From an uncultured Clostridium sp. (lineage in GTDB: Bacteria; Bacillota; Clostridia; TANB77; CAG-508), in the NCBI GenBank assembly GCA_900554635.1, contig USHY01000010.1, positions 1-34,219 on the forward strand: 34,219 nucleotides of DNA, read 5' to 3'. Numbering within the stretch: the first letter of the stretch is position 1; every line of letters starts with the position of its first letter. This document shows positions 23,993 through 31,145 of the stretch, in pieces. The position numbers were made by a program, and so were the translations under genes. The notes below the pieces were generated by a model. That model was not told the DNA's origin and searched no databases. It was given only the letters and a program-made list of their open reading frames with translations.

Positions 23993-23994
23993 TT

Positions 23995-25249
23995 TTATTC
24001 ATTCCCTTCTTCTAAAATTGCTTCTGCTGCTTTTTTCCCTGCAGCTACAGCTCTTGCTACTGAGGATTTTGTTTGGGTTAAGTCTCCTCCTGCATATACT
24101 CCTTTTATATTTGTCATATATTTATCATCTACTTTGCACAAACCATATTCTGTTTCTATTCCTTGGTTTGATAAAAGATTGTCATTTGCTTTTGCTCCAA
24201 TTGCAAAAACTATTGTGTTTGCTTCCATTTTGTAGTTGGAGTTTTCTATGTCTACTGCTTTCTGATCTTCAATTTTAGTTTTAATGCACTCTATGTTTTG
24301 AATTTTACTATTTTGAACTTCGGCAGAAATTACTTTTGTTTGGAAGATAATTTTCACACCATCATTAAGTGCTTGATTAAGTTCTTCCTCGCTTGCAGGC
24401 ATTAATTCTTTATTTCTACGGTATAAGATATAGACATTCTCAGAGCCCATTCTTTTGGCAGTTCTTGCCGAATCAATCGCCACATTCCCTCCGCCTATTA
24501 TTATAGTAGTTCCTAAGTTAGAAATCTTTTTACCCTTATTGTAAGTTCTTAAGAATTCATCAGATTGGTATATTCCTGAAGTAGGTTTATCTGTTAATTT
24601 ATATGTGCTCTGTTTTTCTGCTCCGAATTCCTAAGAAAATGTTGTTGTATCCTTGTTTTTTCAAACTATCTATAGTAATATCCTTTCCTAGTTCAATTCC
24701 TGTTTTAATCACAATTCCCAAGCATTCCAGTTTTTCTACTACTCTTTGAATGCTTTTCTTATCTAATCTAAAATCCGGTATTCCATACTCTAATATTCCA
24801 CCACATTTGGTTTCTTTTTCAAATATTGTAACTTCTGCACCATTTTTCGCAAGCTCTGCAGCACATGCAATCCCAGCTGGCCCAGCTCCAATTACTGCAA
24901 CCTTTTTGGTAGATTTCTTTTTAATTTTAGGAATATATTTAACACCGTTTTCATCAGCCCATTCATTTACAAATTTCTCTAAATAACTAATTTTAACAGG
25001 CTCACCTTTTATGCCTTTAACGCAACTTCCCATACACTGTGTATATACAGGGCAAACTGTACTACAAATTTCACTCAAAATATTATTCTCTTGTAAAATC
25101 TCATAAGCCTCGCCAAACTTGTTCTCTTTTACCATCTGAATAAACCCAGGAATATTGGTTCCTACTGGACACCCTTTACCTCTACACATTGGCACCCTGC
25201 AATTAAGACAGTTACCTGCTTGTTCCAAAACCTCATCCAAATTCTTCAA
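23995..25249 (-). CDS. gltD: Glutamate synthase small-subunit-like oxidoreductase (GltD family), read through a +1 frame break
   Basis: FAD- and NADPH-binding iron-sulphur flavoprotein. In the family it oxidises NADPH for glutamate synthase or transfers electrons to ferredoxin. The first part (25249 to 24626) has the Cys-rich cluster domain (CLNCRVPMC, CSTVCPVYTQCMGSC) and the FAD motif VIGAGPAGIACA. The second (24624 to 23995) has the NADPH motif IIIGGGNVAIDSART and the closing FAD motif GVYAGGD. At 24628-24622 the zero frame reads ATT CGG A and stops 8 codons later. Skipping the C gives FLGI-G-AEK and an unbroken 417-aa protein. The start is TTG 25249 with AAGGGG upstream. It leads the operon with der, plsY and gpsA. 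A homologue of the large-subunit FMN domain occurs at 2879-4303. Confidence 0.88.
24622..24628 (-). other. Candidate +1 recoding site ATT-CGG-A in the gltD-like gene
   Basis: CGG is codon 209 of the zero frame. The +1 reading GGA supplies the Gly of IFLGIGAEK, a position where family members have Gly between the FAD- and NADPH-binding parts. Same form as the sites in miaB and walK. Confidence 0.6.
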
Positions 25250-25287
25250 CTCAAAAAACTCCCCTTGTCACATTTTTTCACACATAT

Positions 25288-25317
25288 ATTATATATGTTT
25301 TTATATGCAAAAATCAA
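25288..25317 (-). promoter_or_regulatory. Promoter of the gltD-der-plsY-gpsA operon
   Basis: On the minus strand TTGATT (25317-25312), an 18-bp spacer and TATAAT (25293-25288). The -35 box lies inside the stem of the upstream terminator. Confidence 0.55.
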
Positions 25318-25342
25318 GATATTTTGAAAAATATCTTGATTT
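25308..25342 (-). terminator. Terminator of the nadD-like gene
   Basis: Perfect 14-bp stem AAATCAAGATATTT (25311-25324) with AAATATCTTGATTT (25329-25342), 4-nt loop, followed on the minus strand by T-runs. It overlaps the gene's stop codon. Confidence 0.85.
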
Positions 25343-25868
25343 AATTACTATAGTTATAAAGTTTTTTTTGAATTATATATTGCCATACATCTTTATTTAT
25401 CCATTCCTCCACATCCTGATGGTTTCTAATCATTTTTCTTATCTGGCTAGAACTTATTTCTGTTTTGTTTCTTTCTAAAACTATGAATTTATAATTGTTT
25501 TTAAGATACTCATAATTTTTCCATGTTGGCATTTTTTCAAAATTGTCTGAGCCCATTATAAAAAATATGTCATTGTTAGCATATTTTTCATAAATCAACT
25601 TAAAGGTATCTGAAGCAAATAGATTGTTTGGGTGGCTACTTGCAAGGTCTTCAACTTCTAAGTTCTTATAGTCTTTGCATGCTAATTTAAGCATGTTATA
25701 TCTATCACTTGCTTCAGCTAAATCCTTTTTAGGATAATAATTTCCCACTGGAACAAATACTACTTTATCAACCTTATTTTGTTCAATTAACATATTTGCC
25801 AAGTTTATATGAATATTGGTTGGTGGATTAAATGAACCACCAAAAAATCCTATTCTTTCACTACTCAT
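25341..25868 (-). CDS. nadD: Nicotinate-nucleotide adenylyltransferase-like protein (NadD family)
   Basis: Nucleotidyltransferase expected to adenylate nicotinate mononucleotide in NAD synthesis. 175 aa, slightly short. The N-terminal motif GFFGGSFNPPTNIH is the (H/T)xGH-type nucleotide site, with Asn-Ile-His in place of the usual HxGH. The C-terminal ISSSQIRKMI matches ISSTxIR. Also typical are VFVPVGNYYPKK and FFIMGSDNFEKMPTW. The altered HxGH leaves substrate specificity open. It starts inside the end of the upstream kinase gene (ATGA overlap at 25865-25868), so the two are translationally coupled. Confidence 0.82.
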   Translation of the reverse strand: MSSERIGFFGGSFNPPTNIHINLANMLIEQNKVDKVVFVPVGNYYPKKDLAEASDRYNMLKLACKDYKNLEVEDLASSHPNNLFASDTFKLIYEKYANNDIFFIMGSDNFEKMPTWKNYEYLKNNYKFIVLERNKTEISSSQIRKMIRNHQDVEEWINKDVWQYIIQKKLYNYSN

Positions 25869-26350
25869 AACATAAATTCCTTTGCCTTTTCTTTTAAATC
25901 TTCCAGTGTTCCTTCATTTTCAATTATAAAATCATAATCATAATTATACACATTTCCATCTGATGTATTGCTTGTAATTAGTGGTACTCGTGGATTCTTT
26001 ATTAATAGAGTCTTTGCATTTAGAAGTTCTTTAATTTTTGCTATTTCATTAATTTCTCGTATGTGTACAAACAAATACTCTGAGTTGCTTTCTTTAAACT
26101 CTTTAAATCTTTTTTCAATATATCTAGTTGGAGCATCATTGTATTCTATGCTTAGTTGTTTTAAATCTACTAGCAATTTCCTGCTCTTCTCATCTTTTTC
26201 TCCATTCCACCCTACTAGAATGGATGCTGCTTCCTTTACTTTATCAACAGAAGAAATATTCATTACATTTTTGAATTCACTACAAAATTCAACAAATGTG
26301 TCTTTACCTGAACCACCTGTTCCATTTATTATTATAACTTTTTTATCCAT
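25865..26350 (-). CDS. P-loop nucleotide kinase-like protein
   Basis: 161 aa with a Walker A loop IINGTGGSGKDTFVE at residues 7-21, a lid-like region rich in Lys/Arg (DAPTRYIEKRFKEF) and a hydrophobic strand EYLFVHIREINEI. The overall look is that of deoxynucleoside-monophosphate or other small-molecule kinases; the substrate cannot be read from sequence. ATG follows AAAGGAC. The ATGA overlap with the nadD-like gene suggests a shared role in nucleotide or cofactor metabolism. Confidence 0.72.
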   Translation of the reverse strand: MDKKVIIINGTGGSGKDTFVEFCSEFKNVMNISSVDKVKEAASILVGWNGEKDEKSRKLLVDLKQLSIEYNDAPTRYIEKRFKEFKESNSEYLFVHIREINEIAKIKELLNAKTLLIKNPRVPLITSNTSDGNVYNYDYDFIIENEGTLEDLKEKAKEFML

Positions 26351-26370
26351 AGTCTGTCCTTTCTAACTAT

Positions 26371-26409
26371 ATTAAAAGTGGAACAACAATAATTTGTCCC
26401 ACTTTTAAT
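26371..26409 (-). terminator. Terminator after the small membrane protein gene
   Basis: ATTAAAAGTGG (26371-26381) pairs with CCACTTTTAAT (26399-26409), with a further AACAA/TTGT pairing inside. It lies 4 bp after the gene's stop. Confidence 0.7.
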
Positions 26410-26412
26410 TGT

Positions 26413-26754
26413 TTAAATTTTGTTCCAAAACCAATCTAAGCTGTTGTCAAGACTTTTCTTTTTATAGAATTTACTTGCAATGTCATCAACCCATAGATAT
26501 GCAAAGAATGATACAAATATCATTATGCAATCAATAGAGATACATCTTATTAATATTCCATAGTAAATGTCATGCAATTGCTCAGTTAAATTAGCTAGTT
26601 GAATACTGTGCATTACTACTAACACTAAATATGCAAATAATGCTATTGCTGGGATGTAAGTTTTCTTAAGTTCTTTTCCTAAAAAGATTAGTAATACTGT
26701 AGCTAATGTAAGTAGTAAAAGTGTAAGTGGCTCTGAGATATTAACAACAAACAT
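26413..26754 (-). CDS. Small membrane protein, unrecognised
   Basis: 113 aa with three clear hydrophobic segments (about 9-26, 32-52, 66-88) and an amphipathic C-terminus with Lys and Trp (KFYKKKSLDNSLDWFWNKI). Some polar residues stand at segment edges (MHSIQLANLTEQLHD). There is no similarity I can name. ATG follows a strong AAAAGGAGGAAAAGG. It sits 43 bp after glmM on the same strand with no terminator between, so it is probably cotranscribed with it. Confidence 0.65.
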   Translation of the reverse strand: MFVVNISEPLTLLLLTLATVLLIFLGKELKKTYIPAIALFAYLVLVVMHSIQLANLTEQLHDIYYGILIRCISIDCIMIFVSFFAYLWVDDIASKFYKKKSLDNSLDWFWNKI

Positions 26755-26797
26755 AATCCTTTTCCTCCTTTTCCTTTGTGGGTTTTATCCCTACTAT

Positions 26798-28162
26798 TTA
26801 ATTTAATTTAATTTTAATTAAATTGGCTAATTCTTTTGCTCTTTGAGAAATAATTTGCTCATCTTGACCTTCTATCATAACTCTTATAAGTGGTTCTGTT
26901 CCAGAAGGTCTAATAATTACCCTTCCATTATCTTTAAATTCTTTTTCAATACTTTGTATTTTTTCTTGAATTTCTTTATTTTCTAAATATAAAGTCTTTT
27001 TACTGTTTTCAACTTTTACATTAATTAATGTTTGTGGATATTTTGTAATTGTATTACATAATTCAGATGTCTTTATATTTTTTTCTAATAGAATTTGAAT
27101 TAGCATAAGTGAAGTTAGTATTCCATCACCTGTTGGATTATAATCAAGCATTATAATGTGTCCTGATTGCTCTCCTCCAAGATTGTAATCATTTTTTAGC
27201 ATTTCTTCTAGTACATATCTATCTCCAACTTTTGTCTGTTTTAAAGCAATATTATTACTGCTGCAGAATTTATTTAATCCTAAATTGCTCATTATTGTTG
27301 AAACTATTGTATCATTTTTTAATTTGCCTTTTTCTTTTAAGTATTTTCCTATTACAGCAAGTAGAATGTCTCCATCAATTTCATTTCCCTTTTCATCTAT
27401 AGCTAAACATCTATCTCCATCTCCATCATAAGCAATTCCAAGAGACATATTGTTTTCTAAAACATATTGTTTTAAGCTTTCCAGATGGGTAGAACCACAG
27501 TTTTCGTTGATGTTTATGCCATCTGGGTTATTATTAATTATCTTATAATTAATTCCTAGTTTGGTAAATACTTTTTCTGCGACCTTATATGTTGCTCCAT
27601 TGGCAACATCAAGAACCACTTTAAAGTCTTCATTAATTGTTTGTTCAATGTTTTCTTCAAAGTTTTTTCTTAATAGGTAAATATATTCATCAACTAAATC
27701 TTCTCTATATTCAGAAACCCCTATTTTGCTAGAGTGAGCTGTTAGTTTTTCAAAATCTCCTGATTCTAAAATTGTTTCTATTTCTTCTTCTATTTCATCA
27801 GGAATTTTCATTCCTTTATTACTAAAATATTTAATTCCATTAAACTCATATGTGTTGTGAGAAGCTGATATAACAACACTGGCATCGGCTTTTAGTTTTT
27901 TTGTTAGATAAGCTACTCCTGGTGTTGGTATAACTCCTAGTAATTTTACATTTGCTCCATAACTTAAGAATCCTGCTGTCATAGCACTTTCTATTAGTGT
28001 ACCTGAAATTCTGGTATCTCTTCCAATTAAAATTGTTGGCGCATGGTCTGAGTGTTTAGATAGTACATATGCACCTGCTTTTGCTACTTTATATACTAAT
28101 TCAGGAGTAAGTTCAGTATTGGCTATTCTCCTGATTCCATCTGTTCCAAAATACTTTCTCAT
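26798..28162 (-). CDS. glmM: Phosphoglucosamine mutase
   Basis: Interconverts glucosamine 6-phosphate and glucosamine 1-phosphate for peptidoglycan precursor synthesis. 454 aa with the family's opening YFGTDGIRRIAN, the phosphoserine loop VISASHNTYEFNG (S101 catalytic), the metal loop YDGDGDRCLAID (about 243-254), the sugar loop GGEQSGH and the phosphate-binding loop RPSGTEPLIRVMIEG near the C-terminus. ATG follows GAAAGGAAAG; a promoter with an exact TATAAT lies upstream. Confidence 0.98.
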   Translation of the reverse strand: MRKYFGTDGIRRIANTELTPELVYKVAKAGAYVLSKHSDHAPTILIGRDTRISGTLIESAMTAGFLSYGANVKLLGVIPTPGVAYLTKKLKADASVVISASHNTYEFNGIKYFSNKGMKIPDEIEEEIETILESGDFEKLTAHSSKIGVSEYREDLVDEYIYLLRKNFEENIEQTINEDFKVVLDVANGATYKVAEKVFTKLGINYKIINNNPDGININENCGSTHLESLKQYVLENNMSLGIAYDGDGDRCLAIDEKGNEIDGDILLAVIGKYLKEKGKLKNDTIVSTIMSNLGLNKFCSSNNIALKQTKVGDRYVLEEMLKNDYNLGGEQSGHIIMLDYNPTGDGILTSLMLIQILLEKNIKTSELCNTITKYPQTLINVKVENSKKTLYLENKEIQEKIQSIEKEFKDNGRVIIRPSGTEPLIRVMIEGQDEQIISQRAKELANLIKIKLN

Positions 28163-28208
28163 TACTGTCTTTCCTTTCTCGTTTCAATGTAAGTTTTAAT
28201 TTATAACT

Positions 28209-28238
28209 ATTATATATTTTTTACTATATAAATTGCAA
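28209..28238 (-). promoter_or_regulatory. Promoter of glmM
   Basis: On the minus strand TTGCAA (28238-28233), an 18-bp spacer and TATAAT (28214-28209), leaving a leader of about 40 nt. Confidence 0.6.
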
Positions 28239-28256
28239 TAGTTTTTTTAAAATTTA

Positions 28257-28297
28257 TAAAAAAAGAATAAAAGATTTAAATAATAATCTTTTATTCT
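28257..28297 (-). terminator. Terminator at the end of the walR-to-ferredoxin gene series
   Basis: Perfect 13-bp stem (28264-28276 with 28285-28297) followed on the minus strand by eight T (28264-28257). It separates the ferredoxin gene from glmM. Confidence 0.8.
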
Positions 28298-28396
28298 AAA
28301 AAATTTTGGGGTGATATTTAGTAATTTCTTGTTGTATGTTAGCATTATACTAGTAAAACATTAAAATTATATTAAAAATAAAAAATTATTATTTTA

Positions 28397-28427
28397 TTGG
28401 CAGATAATTTTTTAAAATATCTGCCAA
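28397..28427. terminator. Second hairpin between ferredoxin and glmM
   Basis: TTGGCAGATA (28397-28406) pairs with TATCTGCCAA (28418-28427), 11-nt AT loop, about 20 bp after the ferredoxin stop. The T-run is better on the plus side (CTTTTTT), so the direction of action is unclear. Together with 28257-28297 it makes a double stop. Confidence 0.5.
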
Positions 28428-28445
28428 ACTTTTTTATCGGCTTTT

Positions 28446-28616
28446 TTATTCTTCTTCAGGAGCACCTACTGGGCAAACCCCACTACATGTTCCGCATCCT
28501 ATGCAAGCAGTTTTGTCTATAACATATGTAGTGTCACCTTGTGAAATACAAGATACTGGGCATTCTGCTGCACAAGCACCACAGCTTATACATTTGTCTG
28601 TTATTTTGTATGCCAT
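28446..28616 (-). CDS. 2[4Fe-4S] ferredoxin
   Basis: 56-aa clostridial-type ferredoxin, a low-potential electron carrier of the cytosol. Two CxxCxxCxxxCP motifs are present: CISCGACAAECP and CIGCGTCSGVCP. The acidic end PEEE is typical. The start is the ATG at 28616 (MAYKITDKC), 8 nt after AAGGAGGG; an ATG six bases earlier is too close to that site, and longer in-frame starts add sequence foreign to the family. It follows ricT on the same strand. It could serve the iron-sulphur protein RicT or general ferredoxin-dependent enzymes. Confidence 0.95.
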   Translation of the reverse strand: MAYKITDKCISCGACAAECPVSCISQGDTTYVIDKTACIGCGTCSGVCPVGAPEEE

Positions 28617-28686
28617 TTTCATTCCCTCCTTTATATTTTGGGATAGTATATTATACAAGAGTTTTACTCTTGATTATACTCTAATT

Positions 28687-29589
28687 CTATGAGTTGTTTT
28701 TATCTTTTCTATCTAGTTCTTCCATTTTTTTAAGTTCTGCTAGTTCTTCTTTTGTTATATTATCTTGAGCCTTTTCAATGTTTTTTATTATCTTAATATC
28801 TTTTGCATTATATTTCTTGAAAAAGGTGTCATCTCCATCTTTGAATTTAACTTTGACAATTTCTCGCAATGTTTCTAGGCCACATACTTCACCTTGTCCA
28901 TCTGCTGTTTTTACTATTGCCCCAATTTTAGGTAAGTGTTTTAGTTTTTCCTCATAAACATTTTGTTCATATTGCAAGCAACACATTAGTCTTCCACAAT
29001 TTCCTGAAATCTTTGATGGGTTTAAAGATACATTTTGTTCTTTTGCCATTTTTATTGAAACTGTTTCAAAATTTCCTAAGAAAGAACAACAACATAATTC
29101 CCTTCCACATACGCCATTTCCGCCTATGCGTTTCACTTCATCTCTTACTCCAACTTGTCTAAGCTCAATTCTTGTTTTATAAATTGCAGCTAAATCTCTT
29201 ACTAATTCTCTAAAATCTATCCTTCCATCTGCTGTGAAAAAGAACATAATTTTACTTTTATCAAACTTAAATTCCACATCCATTAACTTCATGTTTAAGC
29301 CATGTTCTTTTATTTTCTTTTCACAAATTTTAAATGCTTCCTTTTCTTGCTTTTTATTTTCTTCATTTTGTTTAGCATCTTTGTATGTGGCTACTCTAAC
29401 TATTTTTTTTAAAGGTGCTACTATCTTCTCTTGTGGCAGCTGTCTATTAGCGATTGCCACCTCACCATACTCCATTCCCATTGATGTTTCAACTATTACA
29501 TGTTCACCTGTTTTAACTTGTCTTCCATTAGGATCAAAAAAATATATTTTTCCTGCTTTTTTAAATCTAACACCTATTATATTTGCCAT
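28687..29589 (-). CDS. ricT: PSP1-domain protein RicT (YaaT)
   Basis: Member of the RicT/YaaT family; in B. subtilis it forms an iron-sulphur complex with RicA and RicF that promotes sporulation, competence and mRNA processing with RNase Y. 300 aa with the family's N-terminus (GVRFKKAGKIYFFDP), the PSP1 core and the Cys-rich signature GVCGRELCCCSFLG followed by GNCGRLMCCLQYEQ. A charged helix forms the tail. ATG overlaps the holB stop (TAATG at 29591-29587). The holB-ricT order is conserved in Firmicutes. Confidence 0.95.
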   Translation of the reverse strand: MANIIGVRFKKAGKIYFFDPNGRQVKTGEHVIVETSMGMEYGEVAIANRQLPQEKIVAPLKKIVRVATYKDAKQNEENKKQEKEAFKICEKKIKEHGLNMKLMDVEFKFDKSKIMFFFTADGRIDFRELVRDLAAIYKTRIELRQVGVRDEVKRIGGNGVCGRELCCCSFLGNFETVSIKMAKEQNVSLNPSKISGNCGRLMCCLQYEQNVYEEKLKHLPKIGAIVKTADGQGEVCGLETLREIVKVKFKDGDDTFFKKYNAKDIKIIKNIEKAQDNITKEELAELKKMEELDRKDKNNS

Positions 29590-30491
29590 TATATTTGCAT
29601 ACTCCTCTCTATTGAAAACAATAGAAAATCTATTGTCATATCAAAATTAGCATTTCTTTTTAATCTTGCCTTTGTTTCCTCTACACTTTTAATACATTCT
29701 TGATAACTCAAGACTTTTTCTTTATTTTTAAGCATTTCCTTGTAAAATATAGTATTAATATAATCCAGCAAAGAGTATATTTCCTCTTTATACTGTATTA
29801 ATTCTTCTTTTAAACTCAATATCTGAATCTCACTTTTTTCTTCTATATTCTTAAACTCATTATTGATCTTTTCATATATTTCTTTTTTATCTTTTACTTC
29901 AAGTGCTTTTTCTATACTACCTTCAAATATATCAAGCATACCTTCATCTATTTGCTCATTGTTTCTTTTAAAATACTCAATAATTTCATTATTAGATAGT
30001 GGTTGAAACATAAGTTTCATACACCTAGATTTAATTGTGTTTAATAGCATATTTTCATTACTTGTTATTAGCAATATTACTATATATTCTGGAGGTTCCT
30101 CGAGAGTTTTTAACAGGCTGTTTTGAGCCTCCTTTGTCATATTTTCACTGTTATTTATAATATATATTTTTTTGTAACTTTCTATTGGCTTTTCCAAAAC
30201 GCTTTTTGTTAATTCCTTTATCTGCTCAGTTTTTATGCTTTCAGATTGTTCATCTATGATAATACAATCTGGATTATTAGAATTCTCAAAACTTGTGCAT
30301 GATATGCAACTGTTGCATGGTTTTATAGTTTCATCTCTACATAAAATCGCTTTTGCAAATTCCTTTGCAAAAAGCAATTTACCTATACCCGATATTCCAG
30401 AAAAGATATAGCTATGTGGAATATTTTGTTTTTTCACCATGTTTTCCAATATTTTTTTATTTTCATTATTACCTATAATCTTATCAAACAT
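29589..30491 (-). CDS. holB: DNA polymerase III subunit delta prime
   Basis: Clamp-loader subunit. Its 300 aa contain the AAA+ Walker A-like loop FSGISGIGKLLFAKE, a zinc module with four Cys (CRDETIKPCNSCISC, with a further Cys after NNPD), and SLLKTLEEPPEYIVILLITSN followed by the SRC motif (IKSRCMKL). The start ATG 30491 (MFDKIIGNN) is chosen from family alignment in memory; an upstream TTG at 30512 would overlap lepB by 17 nt and has no ribosome binding site. The gene begins 4 nt after the lepB stop. Confidence 0.92.
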   Translation of the reverse strand: MFDKIIGNNENKKILENMVKKQNIPHSYIFSGISGIGKLLFAKEFAKAILCRDETIKPCNSCISCTSFENSNNPDCIIIDEQSESIKTEQIKELTKSVLEKPIESYKKIYIINNSENMTKEAQNSLLKTLEEPPEYIVILLITSNENMLLNTIKSRCMKLMFQPLSNNEIIEYFKRNNEQIDEGMLDIFEGSIEKALEVKDKKEIYEKINNEFKNIEEKSEIQILSLKEELIQYKEEIYSLLDYINTIFYKEMLKNKEKVLSYQECIKSVEETKARLKRNANFDMTIDFLLFSIERSMQI

Positions 30492-30495
30492 ATAT

Positions 30496-31131
30496 TTAAT
30501 CAATCTTTCCAAATTTATTTAATGGCCAAAATCTAAATGCTACTCTGCTCTCGATTTTGTTTATTGGAATACAACCAAAATCTCTACTATCTGTACTAGC
30601 TTCTCTATTGTCTCCCATAACAAATACACAGTTCTCTGGAACTGTTATGTCTGAAAAAGTTTTGCCATTTGTTTCTATTCCCTTTGCCAAATAATATTCT
30701 TCAACTTTTTTTCCATTTCTGTAAACTTTTCCATCTTCAATTTTTATTTTATCTCCTGCAACACCTATGATTCTTTTAATATAGCTTGTTTTATTTGTTT
30801 CCAAAACATAATATACAAATTTACCACCTAATGTTTTTGGAGTATAATTATATTCTGCAACAGGATTGTTAAAGTCAATATTTGAAAGAGATGGGTATGT
30901 AACACTTGGAGCTTCAAATGTTATTATGTCACCTATTTCATATTCGCCTTTTACTGTTCTAATCCATCTATTTAGCCATAATCGTTGGCCTTCTACTAAA
31001 GTATCTTTCATTGATGTTTGTTTTACAACTGTTGGAGTACCTATAAAATATTTTACTGCAATAGCTATTACTATTGCTATTACAATACAATAGGTCCATT
31101 CTAAAATATTTTTTACTTTTGGATTCATCAT
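30496..31131 (-). CDS. lepB: Signal peptidase I
   Basis: Membrane serine protease that removes signal peptides from exported proteins. 211 aa with one N-terminal membrane segment (about 13-29), the nucleophile S40 in QTSMKDTL, the general base K119 in SYIKRIIGVAGDK, and the late motif VMGDNREASTDSRDFG. The usual SMxPTL reads SMKDTL, with Asp in place of Pro. ATG follows AGAAGGAAA. It lies 14 bp after walK and just before holB on the same strand. Confidence 0.96.
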   Translation of the reverse strand: MMNPKVKNILEWTYCIVIAIVIAIAVKYFIGTPTVVKQTSMKDTLVEGQRLWLNRWIRTVKGEYEIGDIITFEAPSVTYPSLSNIDFNNPVAEYNYTPKTLGGKFVYYVLETNKTSYIKRIIGVAGDKIKIEDGKVYRNGKKVEEYYLAKGIETNGKTFSDITVPENCVFVMGDNREASTDSRDFGCIPINKIESRVAFRFWPLNKFGKID

Positions 31132-31145
31132 TTTTTCCTTCTTTC

